A DNA stretch of 64,000 nt from [Pantoea] beijingensis (GCF_022647505.1 NZ_CP071409.1:2108001-2172000), one strand, 5' to 3'; numbered from the stretch's first letter, positions 29,412 to 39,596 are shown. A program made the numbers and translations. The notes: generated by a model not told the origin, from the letters alone.

Positions 29412-29446
29412 AAAACCGGCAGCATTCCGTGCTAGCCGGTTTTTTT
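29412..29446. terminator. Bidirectional terminator between slyB and slyA
   Basis: Stem AAAACCGGC / GCCGGTTTT with an inner AGCA/TGCT pair, then seven Ts on the plus strand. On the minus strand the arm ends in TTTTAAAA, so convergent slyA can also use it. Confidence 0.9.
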
Positions 29447-29453
29447 ATGGCAT

Positions 29454-29897
29454 TCATTCGTCTTTATTTTGTAGTTCAAGGATGTTTTTCTCAAGGCGAG
29501 CGATCAATGTCACCAACTGTTTGACTTCCTGATCGGAAATTCCCGATAAGATATCATCACGGGTTGCGTCAATAACGTGCTCAACTTCACTGATGATAGG
29601 TTCAGACTCTTTGGTCAATTTGATACGTTTAGCACGTCGGTCATTGGTACAAATACAACGGGTAATCAACCCCTTCTCTTCCAACTGATCCAGCGTGCGT
29701 ACCAACGACGGTTGTTCAATACCAATCGCCTTAGCCAGCTGGATCTGCGACTGCTCTGGCGGCAACTGATGGATGTTATGCAGCGTAACCCAGTGAGTTT
29801 GCGTCAATTCCAGCGGTTTAAGCCGCTGATCTATCAAAGCGCGCCAAATGCGCACTAAACGTGCCAGATCCGTTCCTAGTGGCGTGTCCAATTTCAT
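29454..29897 (-). CDS. slyA: MarR-family transcriptional regulator SlyA
   Basis: 147 residues (E. coli 144), beginning [21 protein letters not shown] winged helix-turn-helix spans about 50-95: [20 protein letters not shown] then [15 protein letters not shown]. SlyA dimers activate genes mainly by displacing H-NS and also autoregulate. It is divergent from ydhIJK, and SlyA-like sites lie in the shared intergenic region. The tail is slightly longer and acidic (LELQNKDE). Confidence 0.95.
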   Translation of the reverse strand: MKLDTPLGTDLARLVRIWRALIDQRLKPLELTQTHWVTLHNIHQLPPEQSQIQLAKAIGIEQPSLVRTLDQLEEKGLITRCICTNDRRAKRIKLTKESEPIISEVEHVIDATRDDILSGISDQEVKQLVTLIARLEKNILELQNKDE

Positions 29898-29907
29898 CTC
29901 CTTATAA

Positions 29908-29933
29908 TTAGCTTGCTACCTATCAAGCTTGAT
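29908..29933. promoter_or_regulatory. Two SlyA-like sites in the slyA/ydhI intergenic region
   Basis: TTAGCTTGCTA at 29908-29918 resembles the SlyA site TTAGCAAGCTAA. ATCAAGCTTGAT at 29922-29933 is a perfect 12-bp palindrome with the same AAGCTT-type core. They lie 10-36 bp upstream of the slyA start, positioned for autoregulation. Confidence 0.55.
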
Positions 29934-30046
29934 TCTAGACTATATTGCGAGTTTACAGGACAAAATACAAATTCATGAGACATGATTCTTAAGAAGATGT
30001 ATTTACTTTCGGGTATGATTTAACCCGCAATAAAGGATGATGATTC

Positions 30047-30283
30047 GTGGCAACAACGCTAATAAGCTCCGCTGCTCCCCTCACCGACTTAGTTTTTGGC
30101 GCATCGCTGTTTTTTCCTCCCATTTTTAAAGCGGTACTGCTGGGATTCTTTATCTGGCTATTGTTGCATCCTCTCCTACGAGGTTGGCTCTACTCCGGTG
30201 AAATCTGGCATCCTACATTAATGGATCTTTCTCTGTTTGTGCTTTGTGTCAGTGTCTCCTTGTGGTGGATTAGTCGCGGATAA
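30047..30283 (+). CDS. ydhI: Small inner-membrane protein YdhI (DUF1656)
   Basis: 78 residues starting at GTG 30047. Two hydrophobic segments lie at about 25-42 and 60-74, with the family motif [15 protein letters not shown] near residues 20-35. DUF1656 proteins accompany membrane-fusion and FUSC-type efflux proteins; their precise role is unknown. First gene of ydhIJK; the next start is four bases after its stop. A TATGAT -10-like hexamer lies at 30014-30019. Confidence 0.88.
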   Translation: MATTLISSAAPLTDLVFGASLFFPPIFKAVLLGFFIWLLLHPLLRGWLYSGEIWHPTLMDLSLFVLCVSVSLWWISRG

Positions 30284-30287
30284 ATTT

Positions 30288-31145
30288 ATGAGACTGAATA
30301 GCTTAAAATATTTTTCTACCGTGATTGTTTTCGCTGCTGCGCTGTGTGCTGGCTGGTGGTTGTGGAATTACTATATGCAATCACCGTGGACGCGTGATGG
30401 TAAGGTCAGGGCTGAACTGGTCGATATTACGTCTCAGGTTTCGGGGCGAATTACTCAGTTGCAGGTTAAAGATAATCAATTCGTACGAAAAGGTAGCCTG
30501 CTCTTCACCCTTGACGACGAGCCATACCGCATTGCCTTGCTTAATGCACAGGCGCAGCTCAGCAAAGCACAGGCAGACCTGGCCAAAGCTCAGCATGAGG
30601 CCGCGCGTCGGCGCGGTTTGCCGCATAACGTTATCTCCGCCGAGGATTTGGACGCCGCTAACCTGAACGCCAATTCAATGGCTGCCTCTGAAAAAGCGGC
30701 ACAGGCAATGCTGGAACAGGCGCAGTGGAATCTACAACAAACACATGTCTATGCGCCTGTTGACGGCTGGATAACCAATCTATCCCTGCGTCCTGGTAAC
30801 TACGCAACCAGCGGTTCACCAGTTTTTGCGTTGGTTGATAGCCATTCCTTTTATATTGTTGGTTACTTTGAAGAGACCAAACTACGGCATATTCGTCAGG
30901 GTGCCAGAGCAGATATCGTCTTGTACAGCAACGACCGGCGACTGGAAGGGAAAGTGGAAAGCATTGGTCGTGCAATTTACGATCAAAGTGTAGAAACGGA
31001 CAGCGGTCTGGTCCCTGATATCAAACCGAATGTTCCGTGGGTTCGCCTGGCCCAACGCGTACCGGTACGCATTGCATTGACGCAGGTACCTGAGGCTGTG
31101 CCGCTGGTTGCAGGTACAACAGCCACCGTCACTATCCTGCCGTAG
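30288..31145 (+). CDS. ydhJ: HlyD/AaeA-type membrane fusion protein YdhJ
   Basis: 285 residues from the ATG at 30288 ([15 protein letters not shown]); the frame is open upstream inside ydhI. One N-terminal membrane helix is followed by a barrel-sandwich domain ([20 protein letters not shown]). A short coiled-coil hairpin of Ala/Gln/Lys helices (about 85-150) follows, then the second half of the lipoyl-like domain ([18 protein letters not shown]). It is the periplasmic adaptor between YdhK and presumably an outer-membrane channel. The substrate is unknown. Confidence 0.92.
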   Translation: MRLNSLKYFSTVIVFAAALCAGWWLWNYYMQSPWTRDGKVRAELVDITSQVSGRITQLQVKDNQFVRKGSLLFTLDDEPYRIALLNAQAQLSKAQADLAKAQHEAARRRGLPHNVISAEDLDAANLNANSMAASEKAAQAMLEQAQWNLQQTHVYAPVDGWITNLSLRPGNYATSGSPVFALVDSHSFYIVGYFEETKLRHIRQGARADIVLYSNDRRLEGKVESIGRAIYDQSVETDSGLVPDIKPNVPWVRLAQRVPVRIALTQVPEAVPLVAGTTATVTILP

Positions 31146-31153
31146 TCGCGCCG

Positions 31154-33175
31154 ATGAATCTCAACTGGCTGGAATGGAAGCAGCTCCCCTGGTTCAAAGC
31201 GACCGGGGGCCAATGGCGTTATGCCCTTCGTAACACGATTGCCATGTGCCTGGCATTAAGTATCGCCTACGCGCTCGATCTGGATGAGCCCTACTGGGCA
31301 ATGACCTCCGCGGCGGTTGTTAGCTTTCCTACAGTAGGTGGTGTGATAGGCAAGAGTCTGGGGCGGATTGCCGGGAGCTTACTGGGCGCGGGCGCGGCGT
31401 TATTGATTGCCGGACACACGCTCAATGAACCCTGGTTATTCACCCTGACTATCGCCGGGTGGCTGGCGCTGTGTACCTGGATTTCAAATCACTATCAAAA
31501 TAATGTGGCTTACGCTTTCTCGCTTTCCGGTTATACCGCTGCCATTATCGCTTTCAGCATGGTTAACGTCACGGATATTGGCAGCCTGTGGGAAATTACT
31601 CAGGCGCGCGTTTGCGAAGTCATTTCGGGGATTCTTTGCGGTGGCTTTATGATGATGGTGCTACCAAGCACCTCAGATGGTGAGACGCTGATCGCCTCGC
31701 TGAACGATATGCACGGGAAAATTCTGCAGCACGCCAGTTTGTTACTGCAAAAGGAGACGACCGAGAATATTCGCACGGCGCACGAAAAGGTCATTAGCCA
31801 GATTCTGACGATGAACCTACTGCGTATTCAGGCCTTCTGGAGCCACTACCGATTCCGACGGCAGAACAATGTGCTTAATTATATCCTGCATCAACAATTG
31901 CGATTGACCAGCGTTATATCCAGCCTGCGCCGGATGCTTGTGAACTGGCCTGACCCGCCTGAAGTTCTGTTCAGCGCCCTGCAACAGTTGCTGATCGAGT
32001 TGTCACGCAGCGATTGTGATAAGTATCGTCTGGCGCGTATCTTACAAAATGCCGCGCCGGGCGTGGAGGGTGACTACCGCCATCGCGCATTTTGGCATCG
32101 CCTGCGTTATTTTTGCTGGATGTACCTTAATTTGAGTCGCTGGCTACGTCAGTTTTCCCGGGCTGATGCCACTGTGCGTCTTTCGCCACCGCCGGTCGCC
32201 GCGCTGGCTCGCCACACCGATAGCGCAGAGGCCAGTTGGAGTGCGCTTCGTACTTTTTGCGTCATTGTCCTGGGCTGTACCTTCTGGATTAACACCCAGT
32301 GGGATGCAGGCAGCTCCGCACTTACCCTCACTGCCATCAGCTGTGTGCTTTACTCTTCAGCACCCTCGCCAACTAGCAGTACAACGCTACTATTAAAAAC
32401 GCTTCTGCTGCTTTCAGTTTTTAGTTTTATGATGAAATTCGGCGTGATGGTTCAAATCGATCGGCTATGGCAGTTTTTAATCCTGCTCTTTCCGCTGTTA
32501 ATCACGCTACAGCTGTTTAAGTTGCAGCAAAAAGCGCGGGCGGGCCTGTGGGGACAGTTTATTGTATTTATGGGCTCATTTCTGGCTGTGACCAACCCTC
32601 CGGTCTATGACTATCAGAGTTTCCTGAATGATAATCTGGCGAAGGTCTGTGGCGTTTTGCTCGCCTGGCTGGCGTTTCAAATTCTGCGCCCCAGTTCAGA
32701 TAAGCGTAAAAGTCGACGCAATATCCGCGCGCTACGTCGCGAGTTTCTTGACCAGCTCGGACGCCGACCACAGCTTAGCGAAAGCCGATTTGAGTCAAAG
32801 ATTTATCACCGAATTAGTCAGTTAAATAACAGCCGGGATGAGCACGCCCGCGTTTGGCTCCTGCGCTGGGGGGTGGTATTGCTTAACTGCTCACATATCG
32901 TCTGGCAGTTGCGTGACTGGCACGCTACGTCGCCAGCGTTGGCAAATATCCGTGATGCCAGCCTGCGAGGACTGCACCAGATTATCAGCGAGCGCGGCGT
33001 CCATCATTCATCACTTGATGAAACGCTTGATGCGCTACAAAGCATGATTGACGCCCTGCTCGCCGGACACGATAGCGGTGCCCAGGAGCTGGCAGGCATA
33101 CTATGGCGTCTGTTCTGCTCATTATCACAATTAAAGCAGGCGCTGCCAGCAAGCGCGCAAGCCAGCAGTACTTAA
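31154..33175 (+). CDS. ydhK: FUSC/AaeB-family inner-membrane protein YdhK
   Basis: 673 residues. There are two blocks of about five hydrophobic helices (about 25-180 and 370-520), each followed by a cytoplasmic helical region. This is the AaeB/FUSC transporter layout. It probably forms with YdhI and YdhJ an efflux system for aromatic or weak-acid compounds; this is family inference. It starts 8 bases after ydhJ. The stop is 4 bp from the stop of convergent sodC. Confidence 0.9.
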   Translation: MNLNWLEWKQLPWFKATGGQWRYALRNTIAMCLALSIAYALDLDEPYWAMTSAAVVSFPTVGGVIGKSLGRIAGSLLGAGAALLIAGHTLNEPWLFTLTIAGWLALCTWISNHYQNNVAYAFSLSGYTAAIIAFSMVNVTDIGSLWEITQARVCEVISGILCGGFMMMVLPSTSDGETLIASLNDMHGKILQHASLLLQKETTENIRTAHEKVISQILTMNLLRIQAFWSHYRFRRQNNVLNYILHQQLRLTSVISSLRRMLVNWPDPPEVLFSALQQLLIELSRSDCDKYRLARILQNAAPGVEGDYRHRAFWHRLRYFCWMYLNLSRWLRQFSRADATVRLSPPPVAALARHTDSAEASWSALRTFCVIVLGCTFWINTQWDAGSSALTLTAISCVLYSSAPSPTSSTTLLLKTLLLLSVFSFMMKFGVMVQIDRLWQFLILLFPLLITLQLFKLQQKARAGLWGQFIVFMGSFLAVTNPPVYDYQSFLNDNLAKVCGVLLAWLAFQILRPSSDKRKSRRNIRALRREFLDQLGRRPQLSESRFESKIYHRISQLNNSRDEHARVWLLRWGVVLLNCSHIVWQLRDWHATSPALANIRDASLRGLHQIISERGVHHSSLDETLDALQSMIDALLAGHDSGAQELAGILWRLFCSLSQLKQALPASAQASST

Positions 33176-33179
33176 GTCG

Positions 33180-33701
33180 TTATTTGATAACCCCGCAGGC
33201 GAAGCGCGCACCGCCACCGCCAAGAGGCTTGGGGTGATCGGCGTGATTATCACCACCCGCATGCACCATTAACGCTTTATTGGAGATTTCAGACAGTTTT
33301 TTGATGCGCGGAGCCAGTAGTGGATAGGTTGCCATTCCATCTGAGGTCACAAATAGTGCGGGAAGATCGCCTGCATGGCCATCCTGATAGGGGCCAAGAT
33401 GCTTACCACTATTTTGTGGGTCGAAATGTCCTCCCGCCGCCCCTGCTGCCGTCATGTTGCCGTCGGTCATCGCGGGTTCGCAACTCCCTTTCGCATGGAC
33501 GTGAAACCCATGAATGCCGGGGGGAAGCGAATTAAGATGCGGAGTAAACATCAGGCCATACTCGGTTTCATCAATCCTGACGCTACCGAGAGACTGCCCG
33601 ATACCCTGTTCGGTTACACTATGTAATTCAACGATTTGACTCGCGGCCTGCGCGGAGCCCCATACCAGCAATGCAGCGGCTGCTAAACCATAACCTTTCA
33701 T
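33180..33701 (-). CDS. sodC: Periplasmic Cu,Zn superoxide dismutase
   Basis: 173 residues with a signal peptide (about 1-19, ending AQA). It carries the copper and zinc ligands of the family: HGFHVHAKGSC near residue 64, GGHFDP near 90, GDLPALFV, and MVHAGGDNHAD near 144. The two disulfide cysteines are in KGSCEPA and ARFACGVIK. It disproportionates superoxide in the periplasm. Convergent with ydhK as in E. coli. Confidence 0.96.
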   Translation of the reverse strand: MKGYGLAAAALLVWGSAQAASQIVELHSVTEQGIGQSLGSVRIDETEYGLMFTPHLNSLPPGIHGFHVHAKGSCEPAMTDGNMTAAGAAGGHFDPQNSGKHLGPYQDGHAGDLPALFVTSDGMATYPLLAPRIKKLSEISNKALMVHAGGDNHADHPKPLGGGGARFACGVIK

Positions 33702-34016
33702 CCCAACTCCTTTGAATGCTATCGAAATCGTTTACGTAGAGCCTACCCGCCGAAAGTCTTTATTACTGGCAATGTGCACGCGGACAGCGCGTAATAAACT
33801 AAAGCACAAAGCAAGCACGGCGGTTTCGCACTATCCGACGGCAGAAGAGCTAATAAAATAGCGGATAGAAGCGACTTTAAGCCTGGACGTAATGTCGACG
33901 CCCTGCTGGATAAAAGGTTAGTTTTGCGTTAAAGCTCACTTTTTAGGTTTAAAAGCGGTTATTCGCGGGTACCTGCCGTCCCTGGCCGCAGACCACAACC
34001 GTGTTATTGCAGAGTA
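33702..34016. other. Gene-free stretch between ydhF and sodC
   Basis: 315 bp on the 5' side of sodC and the 3' side of ydhF. I see no coding region, convincing terminator or recognised site. Confidence 0.4.
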
Positions 34017-34913
34017 TCAGGGGACATCATAACCAAGGGCTGCTTTACGGATGCGAAACCATTGCTGCCGCGATAGGCTGATTTCCGTTGAGCGCAATGC
34101 CGCACGGACGCGTTCAATTTTGCCGGAGCCGATAATGGGTAGCGGCTGGGAAGGCAGGCGCATGACCCACGCATAGACTACCTGTTCAATATTGTCCGCT
34201 CCCGTCTCCTGCATTACCGCGCTAAGTTCGTCACGCAGCGGCTGGTAAGCATCATCGCTAAAAAGCCGACCTCCGCCAAGGCAGGACCACGCCATCGGCT
34301 TAATACGTGCCTGTTGGCACTGATCGAGCGTACCATCCAGTATTAGCGGCTGATGCAGTGGAGAAATTTCCAGTTGATTCGTCACCAGGCCAAACGGTAA
34401 CCGTGATTGCAGTAGTGAAAACTGCCCCGGTGTAAAATTAGACACACCCAGGTGCTTAACTTTGCCACTCTGATGTAGCTCAATAAAGGCTTCCGCCACG
34501 TCATCCGCATCCATCAGCGGGTCGGGACGGTGGATCAGTAAAAGATCGAGATAATCTGTATTAAAATAACGCAGGGAATTTTCAGCGCTGGCGATGATAT
34601 GTGATTTTTCGGTAATGTAATGACCAATTTTGTTCTCAGGGTTGGCTTTGGTCGCGATACCGCATTTCGTTACGAGCTCAAGCCGCTGGCGCAACGCTGG
34701 CGCAAGACGCAACGCTTTGCCAAACTCGGCTTCACACTGGTAATCACCATAAATGTCAGCATGATCGACGGTCGTTACACCCAGCTCAAGATGCTGTTCA
34801 ATAAAGGTCACCAGTTGTTGCGGCGTCATGCCCCACTCCATCAAACGCCAATAACCCATAATCAGTCGCGAGAACATGGGGCCCTGCGGCGCAATTGATA
34901 AACGTTGTAACAT
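34017..34913 (-). CDS. ydhF: Aldo/keto reductase YdhF
   Basis: 298 residues from the ATG at 34913 (MLQRLSIAPQGPMFSRL), which matches the family; the frame also offers an ATG at 34937. It is a TIM-barrel aldo/keto reductase with catalytic Asp/Tyr in TTVDHADIYGDYQCE, and DLLLIHRPDPLM and GVSNFTPGQFSLL strands. NADPH site residues sit near PIIGSGKIERV. The natural substrate is unknown. ydhL lies upstream on the same strand. Confidence 0.92.
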   Translation of the reverse strand: MLQRLSIAPQGPMFSRLIMGYWRLMEWGMTPQQLVTFIEQHLELGVTTVDHADIYGDYQCEAEFGKALRLAPALRQRLELVTKCGIATKANPENKIGHYITEKSHIIASAENSLRYFNTDYLDLLLIHRPDPLMDADDVAEAFIELHQSGKVKHLGVSNFTPGQFSLLQSRLPFGLVTNQLEISPLHQPLILDGTLDQCQQARIKPMAWSCLGGGRLFSDDAYQPLRDELSAVMQETGADNIEQVVYAWVMRLPSQPLPIIGSGKIERVRAALRSTEISLSRQQWFRIRKAALGYDVP

Positions 34914-34986
34914 GTTTTTATTCTCCATATCGGCCATAAGCCGTTGAACAAGAATCTATTATTGAGGGTACGTTGCAGATTTGATA

Positions 34987-35226
34987 TCAGAATAGTGAGG
35001 GTTGGTCCGGATCATCCTGCACGGCGTTTTTGCCACCGCGCTGAAGACGCTGAAAACGTTGACGACACAAACGCAAAACCTCACGTTTTTGTGCATCACT
35101 GAATTTGATCCAGTTAAAGCGCTCATCGCGACTGCGCATGCAACCGCGGCAATAGCCACGCTCGTCAGACTGGCATATCCCCCGGCACGGACTGGGAACC
35201 GGGAAAAACTCAAGCTGTTCGGCCAC
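34987..35226 (-). CDS. ydhL: DUF1289 protein YdhL
   Basis: 79 residues with four cysteines in the DUF1289 pattern (SPCRGICQSD and GYCRGCMRSRDE), which looks like a small metal- or cluster-binding knuckle. The tail is basic and Gln-rich. Its function is unknown. It lies upstream of ydhF and divergent from the eptA-like gene. A longer shadow frame in another phase overlaps it but lacks homology. Confidence 0.85.
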   Translation of the reverse strand: MAEQLEFFPVPSPCRGICQSDERGYCRGCMRSRDERFNWIKFSDAQKREVLRLCRQRFQRLQRGGKNAVQDDPDQPSLF

Positions 35227-35497
35227 CGGATTTCCTCAAACACATCAACAGGCTTTATTGAATAGTGCTTATTCCCTGGCCGCAACCCCTGATGCAGCAA
35301 TTTTGTGAAAATAGCCACGTCAACTCTTCATTATCTGCGTATTTCCCAGAAAGCGAGCGTCATTGATAGGTTTTGCTGTAGGCGACCTCTCGCTGGTTAC
35401 TCTCACTATTAACAGGCGCACGGTGTTTAATCCAGATTAAGGTTTAGCTAAGCTTTTTTCATTATGCTGACGTCCACTCCATCACCCTGCCTGGTTT

Positions 35498-37129
35498 ATG
35501 ACATCCTTGATTAAATTACGCTGTAACGAAAAGACATTCACGCTAGGGACTGCTCTTTTTTTCGCTCTCGTCTCAAACGGTATTTTTATTATTCATGCAT
35601 GGAAAGTCATTCTCTTTCGCAATCTGCATGATTATCTGTTTGCCGCCACCGTACCACTGGTTCTTTTTTGCGCGTTTATCATCATCGTTAGTGTTTTATC
35701 GCTGCCATGGTTGCGTAAACCGCTGTTGGTTCTCTTGCTACTGGCCAGCGCGGCGGCGAACTATTTCATGTTCAGTTTTGGTGCCGTCATTGACGCCAAT
35801 ATGATGCAAAACGTCTTCGAAACCAATATGCAGGAAGCCGCGTCGCTCTTCAGCTACCGCTATCTTTTGTGGATGCTGATCATGGGCATCATTCCTGCCC
35901 TCATTGTGTCATTAGTGAATATTGCGCACCCTCAAAAATGGCTATTTCGGCTGGTGTCGCGAGCCCTGTACACCGTTTGTGCGATCTCCGTGGCGCTGTT
36001 GATAGCCGCTTGTTTTTATAAAGATTATGCCTCAATGATTCGGAATAACCGCGGGCTGGTAAAGATGATTACACCGGTTAACGTAGTCAGTGGCACAGGG
36101 CATTATATAAATACGCGTTGGTTGGCGGGCGATCAAGCCTTAATTCCCATTGGTCTCGATGCTAAAAAAGGGGCTCTGGCAGTCGCGGAAAAGAAAAAAA
36201 CGCTGGTGATCTTTGTACTGGGTGAAACCGGGCGAGCAGAGAACTTTTCGTTAGGCGGCTATTCACGTGAAACCAATCCGCAATTAAAAGAACAAGGGGT
36301 GATCTATTACAAAAATGCCACCTCTTGTGGTACAGAAACTGCTGTTTCTGTGCCCTGCATGTTCTCAAATATGTCACGCAATGATTATAACGCCAACCTT
36401 GCGCTTCATCAGGAAGGGGTCCTTGATATCCTTTCACACGCGGGCATTAACGTGCTGTGGCGAGAGAATGACAGCGGCTGTAAAGGTGCCTGCGACCGTA
36501 TCCCGCACACGGATATGACGCAGTGGCAGGCCAATGCATTTTGTCAAAAGGGATATTGTCAGGACGGCATGCTGCTGTATCGATTGCCCGAATATATCGA
36601 TAGCGTAAAGCAAGATACCCTCATCGTTCTACATCAAATGGGCAGCCACGGCCCGGCTTATTATTTGCGCTATCCTCCAGACATGCGCAAATTTACCCCC
36701 ACCTGTGACACGAATCAGATCCAGGATTGCACGCCTCAGGCATTGGTAAATACTTATGATAACTCATTGCTGTATACCGATTCGATGCTGAGCGACACCA
36801 TCAAGATGTTGAAAGCTTATAGCGATAGATTTAACGTTGCGTTGGTGTATCTCTCCGATCATGGTGAGTCTCTGGGTGAACATGGCATCTATCTGCACGG
36901 TACGCCATACGTCTTCGCCCCCAGCCAGCAAACACATATTCCTTTTTTATTCTGGATGTCGCCTGATTATACCCGTACGTATCGCGTTAACACGGCGTGT
37001 TTACGCCAAAAAGCGGAGCATGACAATGTTTCTCAGGACAACCTTTTTCATACGTTACTGGGAATGCTGAATGTGGAGACAAAAGAATATCAGCCAGGGC
37101 TGGATATGATGAAGACCTGCCGGTCATAG
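35498..37129 (+). CDS. EptA-like phosphoethanolamine transferase
   Basis: 543 residues. Five N-terminal membrane helices (about 15-175) precede a periplasmic alkaline-phosphatase-fold domain. The zinc and catalytic residues of the EptA/MCR family are visible: E243 in LGETGRAENFS, the nucleophile T281 in SCGTETAVSVPC, YLSDHGESLGEHG and LHGTPYVFAP. The periplasmic domain has the many cysteines typical of the family. It is predicted to add phosphoethanolamine to lipid A or core sugar. It is not at this place in E. coli; no pmrAB partner lies in the window. Whether it belongs to the EptA, EptB or EptC branch needs a tree. Confidence 0.88.
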   Translation: MTSLIKLRCNEKTFTLGTALFFALVSNGIFIIHAWKVILFRNLHDYLFAATVPLVLFCAFIIIVSVLSLPWLRKPLLVLLLLASAAANYFMFSFGAVIDANMMQNVFETNMQEAASLFSYRYLLWMLIMGIIPALIVSLVNIAHPQKWLFRLVSRALYTVCAISVALLIAACFYKDYASMIRNNRGLVKMITPVNVVSGTGHYINTRWLAGDQALIPIGLDAKKGALAVAEKKKTLVIFVLGETGRAENFSLGGYSRETNPQLKEQGVIYYKNATSCGTETAVSVPCMFSNMSRNDYNANLALHQEGVLDILSHAGINVLWRENDSGCKGACDRIPHTDMTQWQANAFCQKGYCQDGMLLYRLPEYIDSVKQDTLIVLHQMGSHGPAYYLRYPPDMRKFTPTCDTNQIQDCTPQALVNTYDNSLLYTDSMLSDTIKMLKAYSDRFNVALVYLSDHGESLGEHGIYLHGTPYVFAPSQQTHIPFLFWMSPDYTRTYRVNTACLRQKAEHDNVSQDNLFHTLLGMLNVETKEYQPGLDMMKTCRS

Positions 37130-37146
37130 AATAACAGGGGTTGCAT

Positions 37147-37162
37147 TAGACTGACTGGTCTA
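37147..37162. promoter_or_regulatory. NemR operator
   Basis: TAGACTGACTGGTCTA closely matches the E. coli NemR box TAGACCGATCGGTCTA, with 5 of 6 bases in the left arm and a perfect right arm. It ends 13 bp before the nemR start. Confidence 0.8.
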
Positions 37163-37175
37163 TTACGCTGGGCAC

Positions 37176-37769
37176 ATGAATAAAACGACACGCCATGATA
37201 CCTGTGAGCATCTGCTACTAACCGCCGAGCAACTTTGTCTGCAGCGTGGTTTTAACGGCATGGGATTAAGCGAACTACTGGGCGTGGCCGGTGTGCCGAA
37301 AGGGTCGTTTTATCATTACTACCGTTCTAAAGAAGCCTTTGGCGTTGCCATGCTGGAGCACTATTTCGCACATTATCTTCAGTCAATACGTGCATTTCTC
37401 GAAGAAGATATGGCTAATCCGCGCCAGCGCATCATCACTTATTATCAGCGAGCACATGACTCCTTCGGCGAAAACAACTGTGCGGATGCCTGTCTTTCCG
37501 CCAAATTGTCCGCAGAAGTTTGCGATCTGTCCGAATCTATGCGCGTAGCACTCGATAAAGGTTCCAGAGCGATCATTGCTGTGTTATCAGTGACGCTGCA
37601 TCGAGCAGTTAAAGAACAGCAAGTTCCGCTATTTTCTTCGCCTGAAAACTGTGCCGAAATGCTTTATATACTCTGGCTCGGCGCCAGTCTGCAGGCTAAA
37701 ATTCGCCGCGATAACACGCCACTGAAACAGGCTATTACGGTAATTCAACAAATGTTGCCTGACGTCTGA
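37176..37769 (+). CDS. nemR: TetR-family electrophile-responsive repressor NemR
   Basis: 197 residues. The N-terminal TetR helix-turn-helix includes LSELLGVAGVPKGSFYHYYR (residues 31-50). Cysteines at 21, 106 and 116 align with E. coli NemR, whose Cys106 senses hypochlorous acid and electrophiles such as methylglyoxal and N-ethylmaleimide. Extra cysteines at 10 and 102 are visible. It represses nemRA and, in E. coli, gloA. It sits directly upstream of nemA on the same strand, and gloA follows, so the detoxification unit is conserved. Confidence 0.95.
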   Translation: MNKTTRHDTCEHLLLTAEQLCLQRGFNGMGLSELLGVAGVPKGSFYHYYRSKEAFGVAMLEHYFAHYLQSIRAFLEEDMANPRQRIITYYQRAHDSFGENNCADACLSAKLSAEVCDLSESMRVALDKGSRAIIAVLSVTLHRAVKEQQVPLFSSPENCAEMLYILWLGASLQAKIRRDNTPLKQAITVIQQMLPDV

Positions 37770-37788
37770 TTCAAAAAAAACACATTAA

Positions 37789-37804
37789 CTAGTCGACCGG
37801 TCTA
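37789..37804. promoter_or_regulatory. Degenerate second NemR-like site before nemA
   Basis: CTAGTCGACCGGTCTA keeps the perfect right arm GGTCTA of the NemR box, with a partly matching left arm. It lies 22 bp before the nemA start, between nemR and nemA. Confidence 0.45.
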
Positions 37805-37826
37805 CTACGGTATCATTAAGGTTATT

Positions 37827-38927
37827 ATGAAAATTACTCAGCTTTTCACCCCACTTAAAGTGGGCGCGATCACCGTTCCAAACCGAATTTTTATGGCCCC
37901 GCTGACACGATTGCGTAGCATTGAACCCGGTGATATCCCTACGCCATTAATGGGCGAGTATTATCGTCAGCGTGCTACCGCAGGCTTGATTATTACCGAA
38001 GCGACCCAAATCTCTTTCCAGGCTAAAGGTTATGCCGGTGCGCCAGGCTTGCATACCCCAGAGCAGATTGCTGCGTGGAAGCACATTAACGCCGGTATTC
38101 ATCAGGCTGGCGGGCGCAGTTGTGTTCAGCTATGGCATACCGGCCGCATTTCCCACAGCAGCCTGCAACCCGAAGGTAAAGCCCCTGTTGCCCCTTCAGC
38201 CGTTCTCTCAGCAGATACCCGAACTTCCCTGCGGGATGAAAATGGTCTTACCATTCGTGTATCCACCTCCTCGCCTCGGGCACTGGATAAAGCAGAAATT
38301 GCGGAAATTGTGAAAGACTTTGGACAGTCAGCAATTAATGCACGTGAAGCCAATTTTGATTTGATGGAGCTACACTCAGCGCACGGCTATCTGGTTCATC
38401 AATTCTTATCGCCGTCAACTAACCAACGTGACGACGAATACGGTGGCAGCATCGAAAACCGCACACGTTTTGCACTTGAAGTGCTTGATGCTGCCATTGC
38501 TGGCTGGACCGCCGAGCGAATTGGCATCCGTATATCCCCTCTGGGTCCATTCAATGGTCTGGACAACGGTGAAGATCAGGAAGGGGCTGCGCTGTATTAC
38601 ATTGCCGAGCTGGCCAAACGCAACCTCGCCTATCTACACATTTCTGAACCTGACTGGATGGGAGGCCCGGCCTATACGGAGTCATTCCGCAAAGCTATCA
38701 GGGCGGTTTATCCCGGGGTAATTGTGGGTTCAGGTGCCTATACGGCAGACAAGGCAGAAACATTGATTCAACAAGGTCTGATCGATGCCGTGGCTTTTGG
38801 CCGTAACTTTATCTCTAACCCGGACCTGGTTGAACGTCTGAGGCAAAATGCGCCATTAAACACCCCCAAACCAGAAACTTTTCATGGCGGCGGTGCGGAA
38901 GGCTATACCGATTACCCCACCTTATAA
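37827..38927 (+). CDS. nemA: N-ethylmaleimide reductase (Old Yellow Enzyme family)
   Basis: 366 residues, an FMN TIM barrel. Family signatures include [10 protein letters not shown] near residue 22, the [15 protein letters not shown] substrate-site histidine region near 182 and [18 protein letters not shown] near 199. The [12 protein letters not shown] and [12 protein letters not shown] phosphate-site motifs lie near 300-330. It reduces N-ethylmaleimide, nitro-compounds and other electrophiles with NADPH. It is under NemR, 57 bp after nemR. Confidence 0.96.
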   Translation: MKITQLFTPLKVGAITVPNRIFMAPLTRLRSIEPGDIPTPLMGEYYRQRATAGLIITEATQISFQAKGYAGAPGLHTPEQIAAWKHINAGIHQAGGRSCVQLWHTGRISHSSLQPEGKAPVAPSAVLSADTRTSLRDENGLTIRVSTSSPRALDKAEIAEIVKDFGQSAINAREANFDLMELHSAHGYLVHQFLSPSTNQRDDEYGGSIENRTRFALEVLDAAIAGWTAERIGIRISPLGPFNGLDNGEDQEGAALYYIAELAKRNLAYLHISEPDWMGGPAYTESFRKAIRAVYPGVIVGSGAYTADKAETLIQQGLIDAVAFGRNFISNPDLVERLRQNAPLNTPKPETFHGGGAEGYTDYPTL

Positions 38928-38968
38928 GCGTGGGATAATCGTACTCGACGGCAGTAAATTAGCGCTGC

Positions 38969-39000
38969 CGGATGTCACATGATTATTCCTGTGACATCCG
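38969..39000. repeat. Inverted repeat downstream of nemA
   Basis: A perfect 11-bp stem (CGGATGTCACA / TGTGACATCCG, 10-nt loop) lies 41 bp after nemA. Without a T-tract it is either a weak terminator, an mRNA-stabilising hairpin or a binding site ahead of gloA. Confidence 0.55.
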
Positions 39001-39188
39001 CTCAGTAAACTTTCGAACGTAAGTCAAACGCGAACGATAGGACAACCTGAGTAAAAGGTAATGGCGTGACTTGCAAAATATCTGTCTGCACCCGGAAGCG
39101 GTGCGCCCTGCTCTTTGAATATTTTGGGTATATACTGAGTACGTTTTTTCTGCTGTCTGATGACAGCTCTTAACTGGATGAGGAATTT

Positions 39189-39596
39189 ATGCGCTTACTT
39201 CACACCATGCTACGTGTTGGCGATCTGCAACGTTCAATCGATTTTTATACCAAGGTACTGGGAATGAGGCTGCTGCGTACCAGTGAAAACACCGAATATA
39301 AATATACGCTGGCTTTTGTTGGATTCACTGATGAGAGCGAAGGTGCCGTCCTTGAGCTGACGTATAACTGGGGCGTTAATGAATATGATCTCGGTAACGC
39401 CTATGGACATATTGCGTTAGGCGTTGATGATGTTGCCGCAACCTGCGAGCGTATTCGTAAAGATGGCGGCACGGTTTCTCGCGAAGCAGGTCCGGTAAAA
39501 GGCGGCACAACCATTATCGCGTTCGTTGAAGATCCTGACGGCTATAAAATTGAGCTGATTGAAAATAAACAGGCAGACCACGGCCTCGGTAATTAA
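39189..39596 (+). CDS. gloA: Glyoxalase I
   Basis: 135 residues, the E. coli length. All four metal ligands are in place: H5, E56, H74 and E122. It is a nickel-dependent lactoylglutathione lyase of the vicinal-oxygen-chelate fold. It isomerises the methylglyoxal-glutathione hemithioacetal to S-lactoylglutathione. It lies downstream of nemRA, with which it is co-regulated by NemR in E. coli. The RBS is AGGA. Confidence 0.97.
   Translation: MRLLHTMLRVGDLQRSIDFYTKVLGMRLLRTSENTEYKYTLAFVGFTDESEGAVLELTYNWGVNEYDLGNAYGHIALGVDDVAATCERIRKDGGTVSREAGPVKGGTTIIAFVEDPDGYKIELIENKQADHGLGN

Noticed and set aside
30325..30666. 113-codon frame inside ydhJ in another phase
   Set aside because: It is overlapped entirely by the clearly homologous ydhJ and has no family match.
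34913..34937. Longer start for ydhF at 34937
   Set aside because: The family begins with the MxQRxxIAPQGP pattern, which corresponds to the ATG at 34913.
35426..35441. Possible PmrA box (TTTAAT...ATTAAG) upstream of the eptA-like gene
   Set aside because: The two half-sites are 10 bp apart from start to start instead of the 11 bp of PmrA boxes, and the second begins with A; too weak to call.
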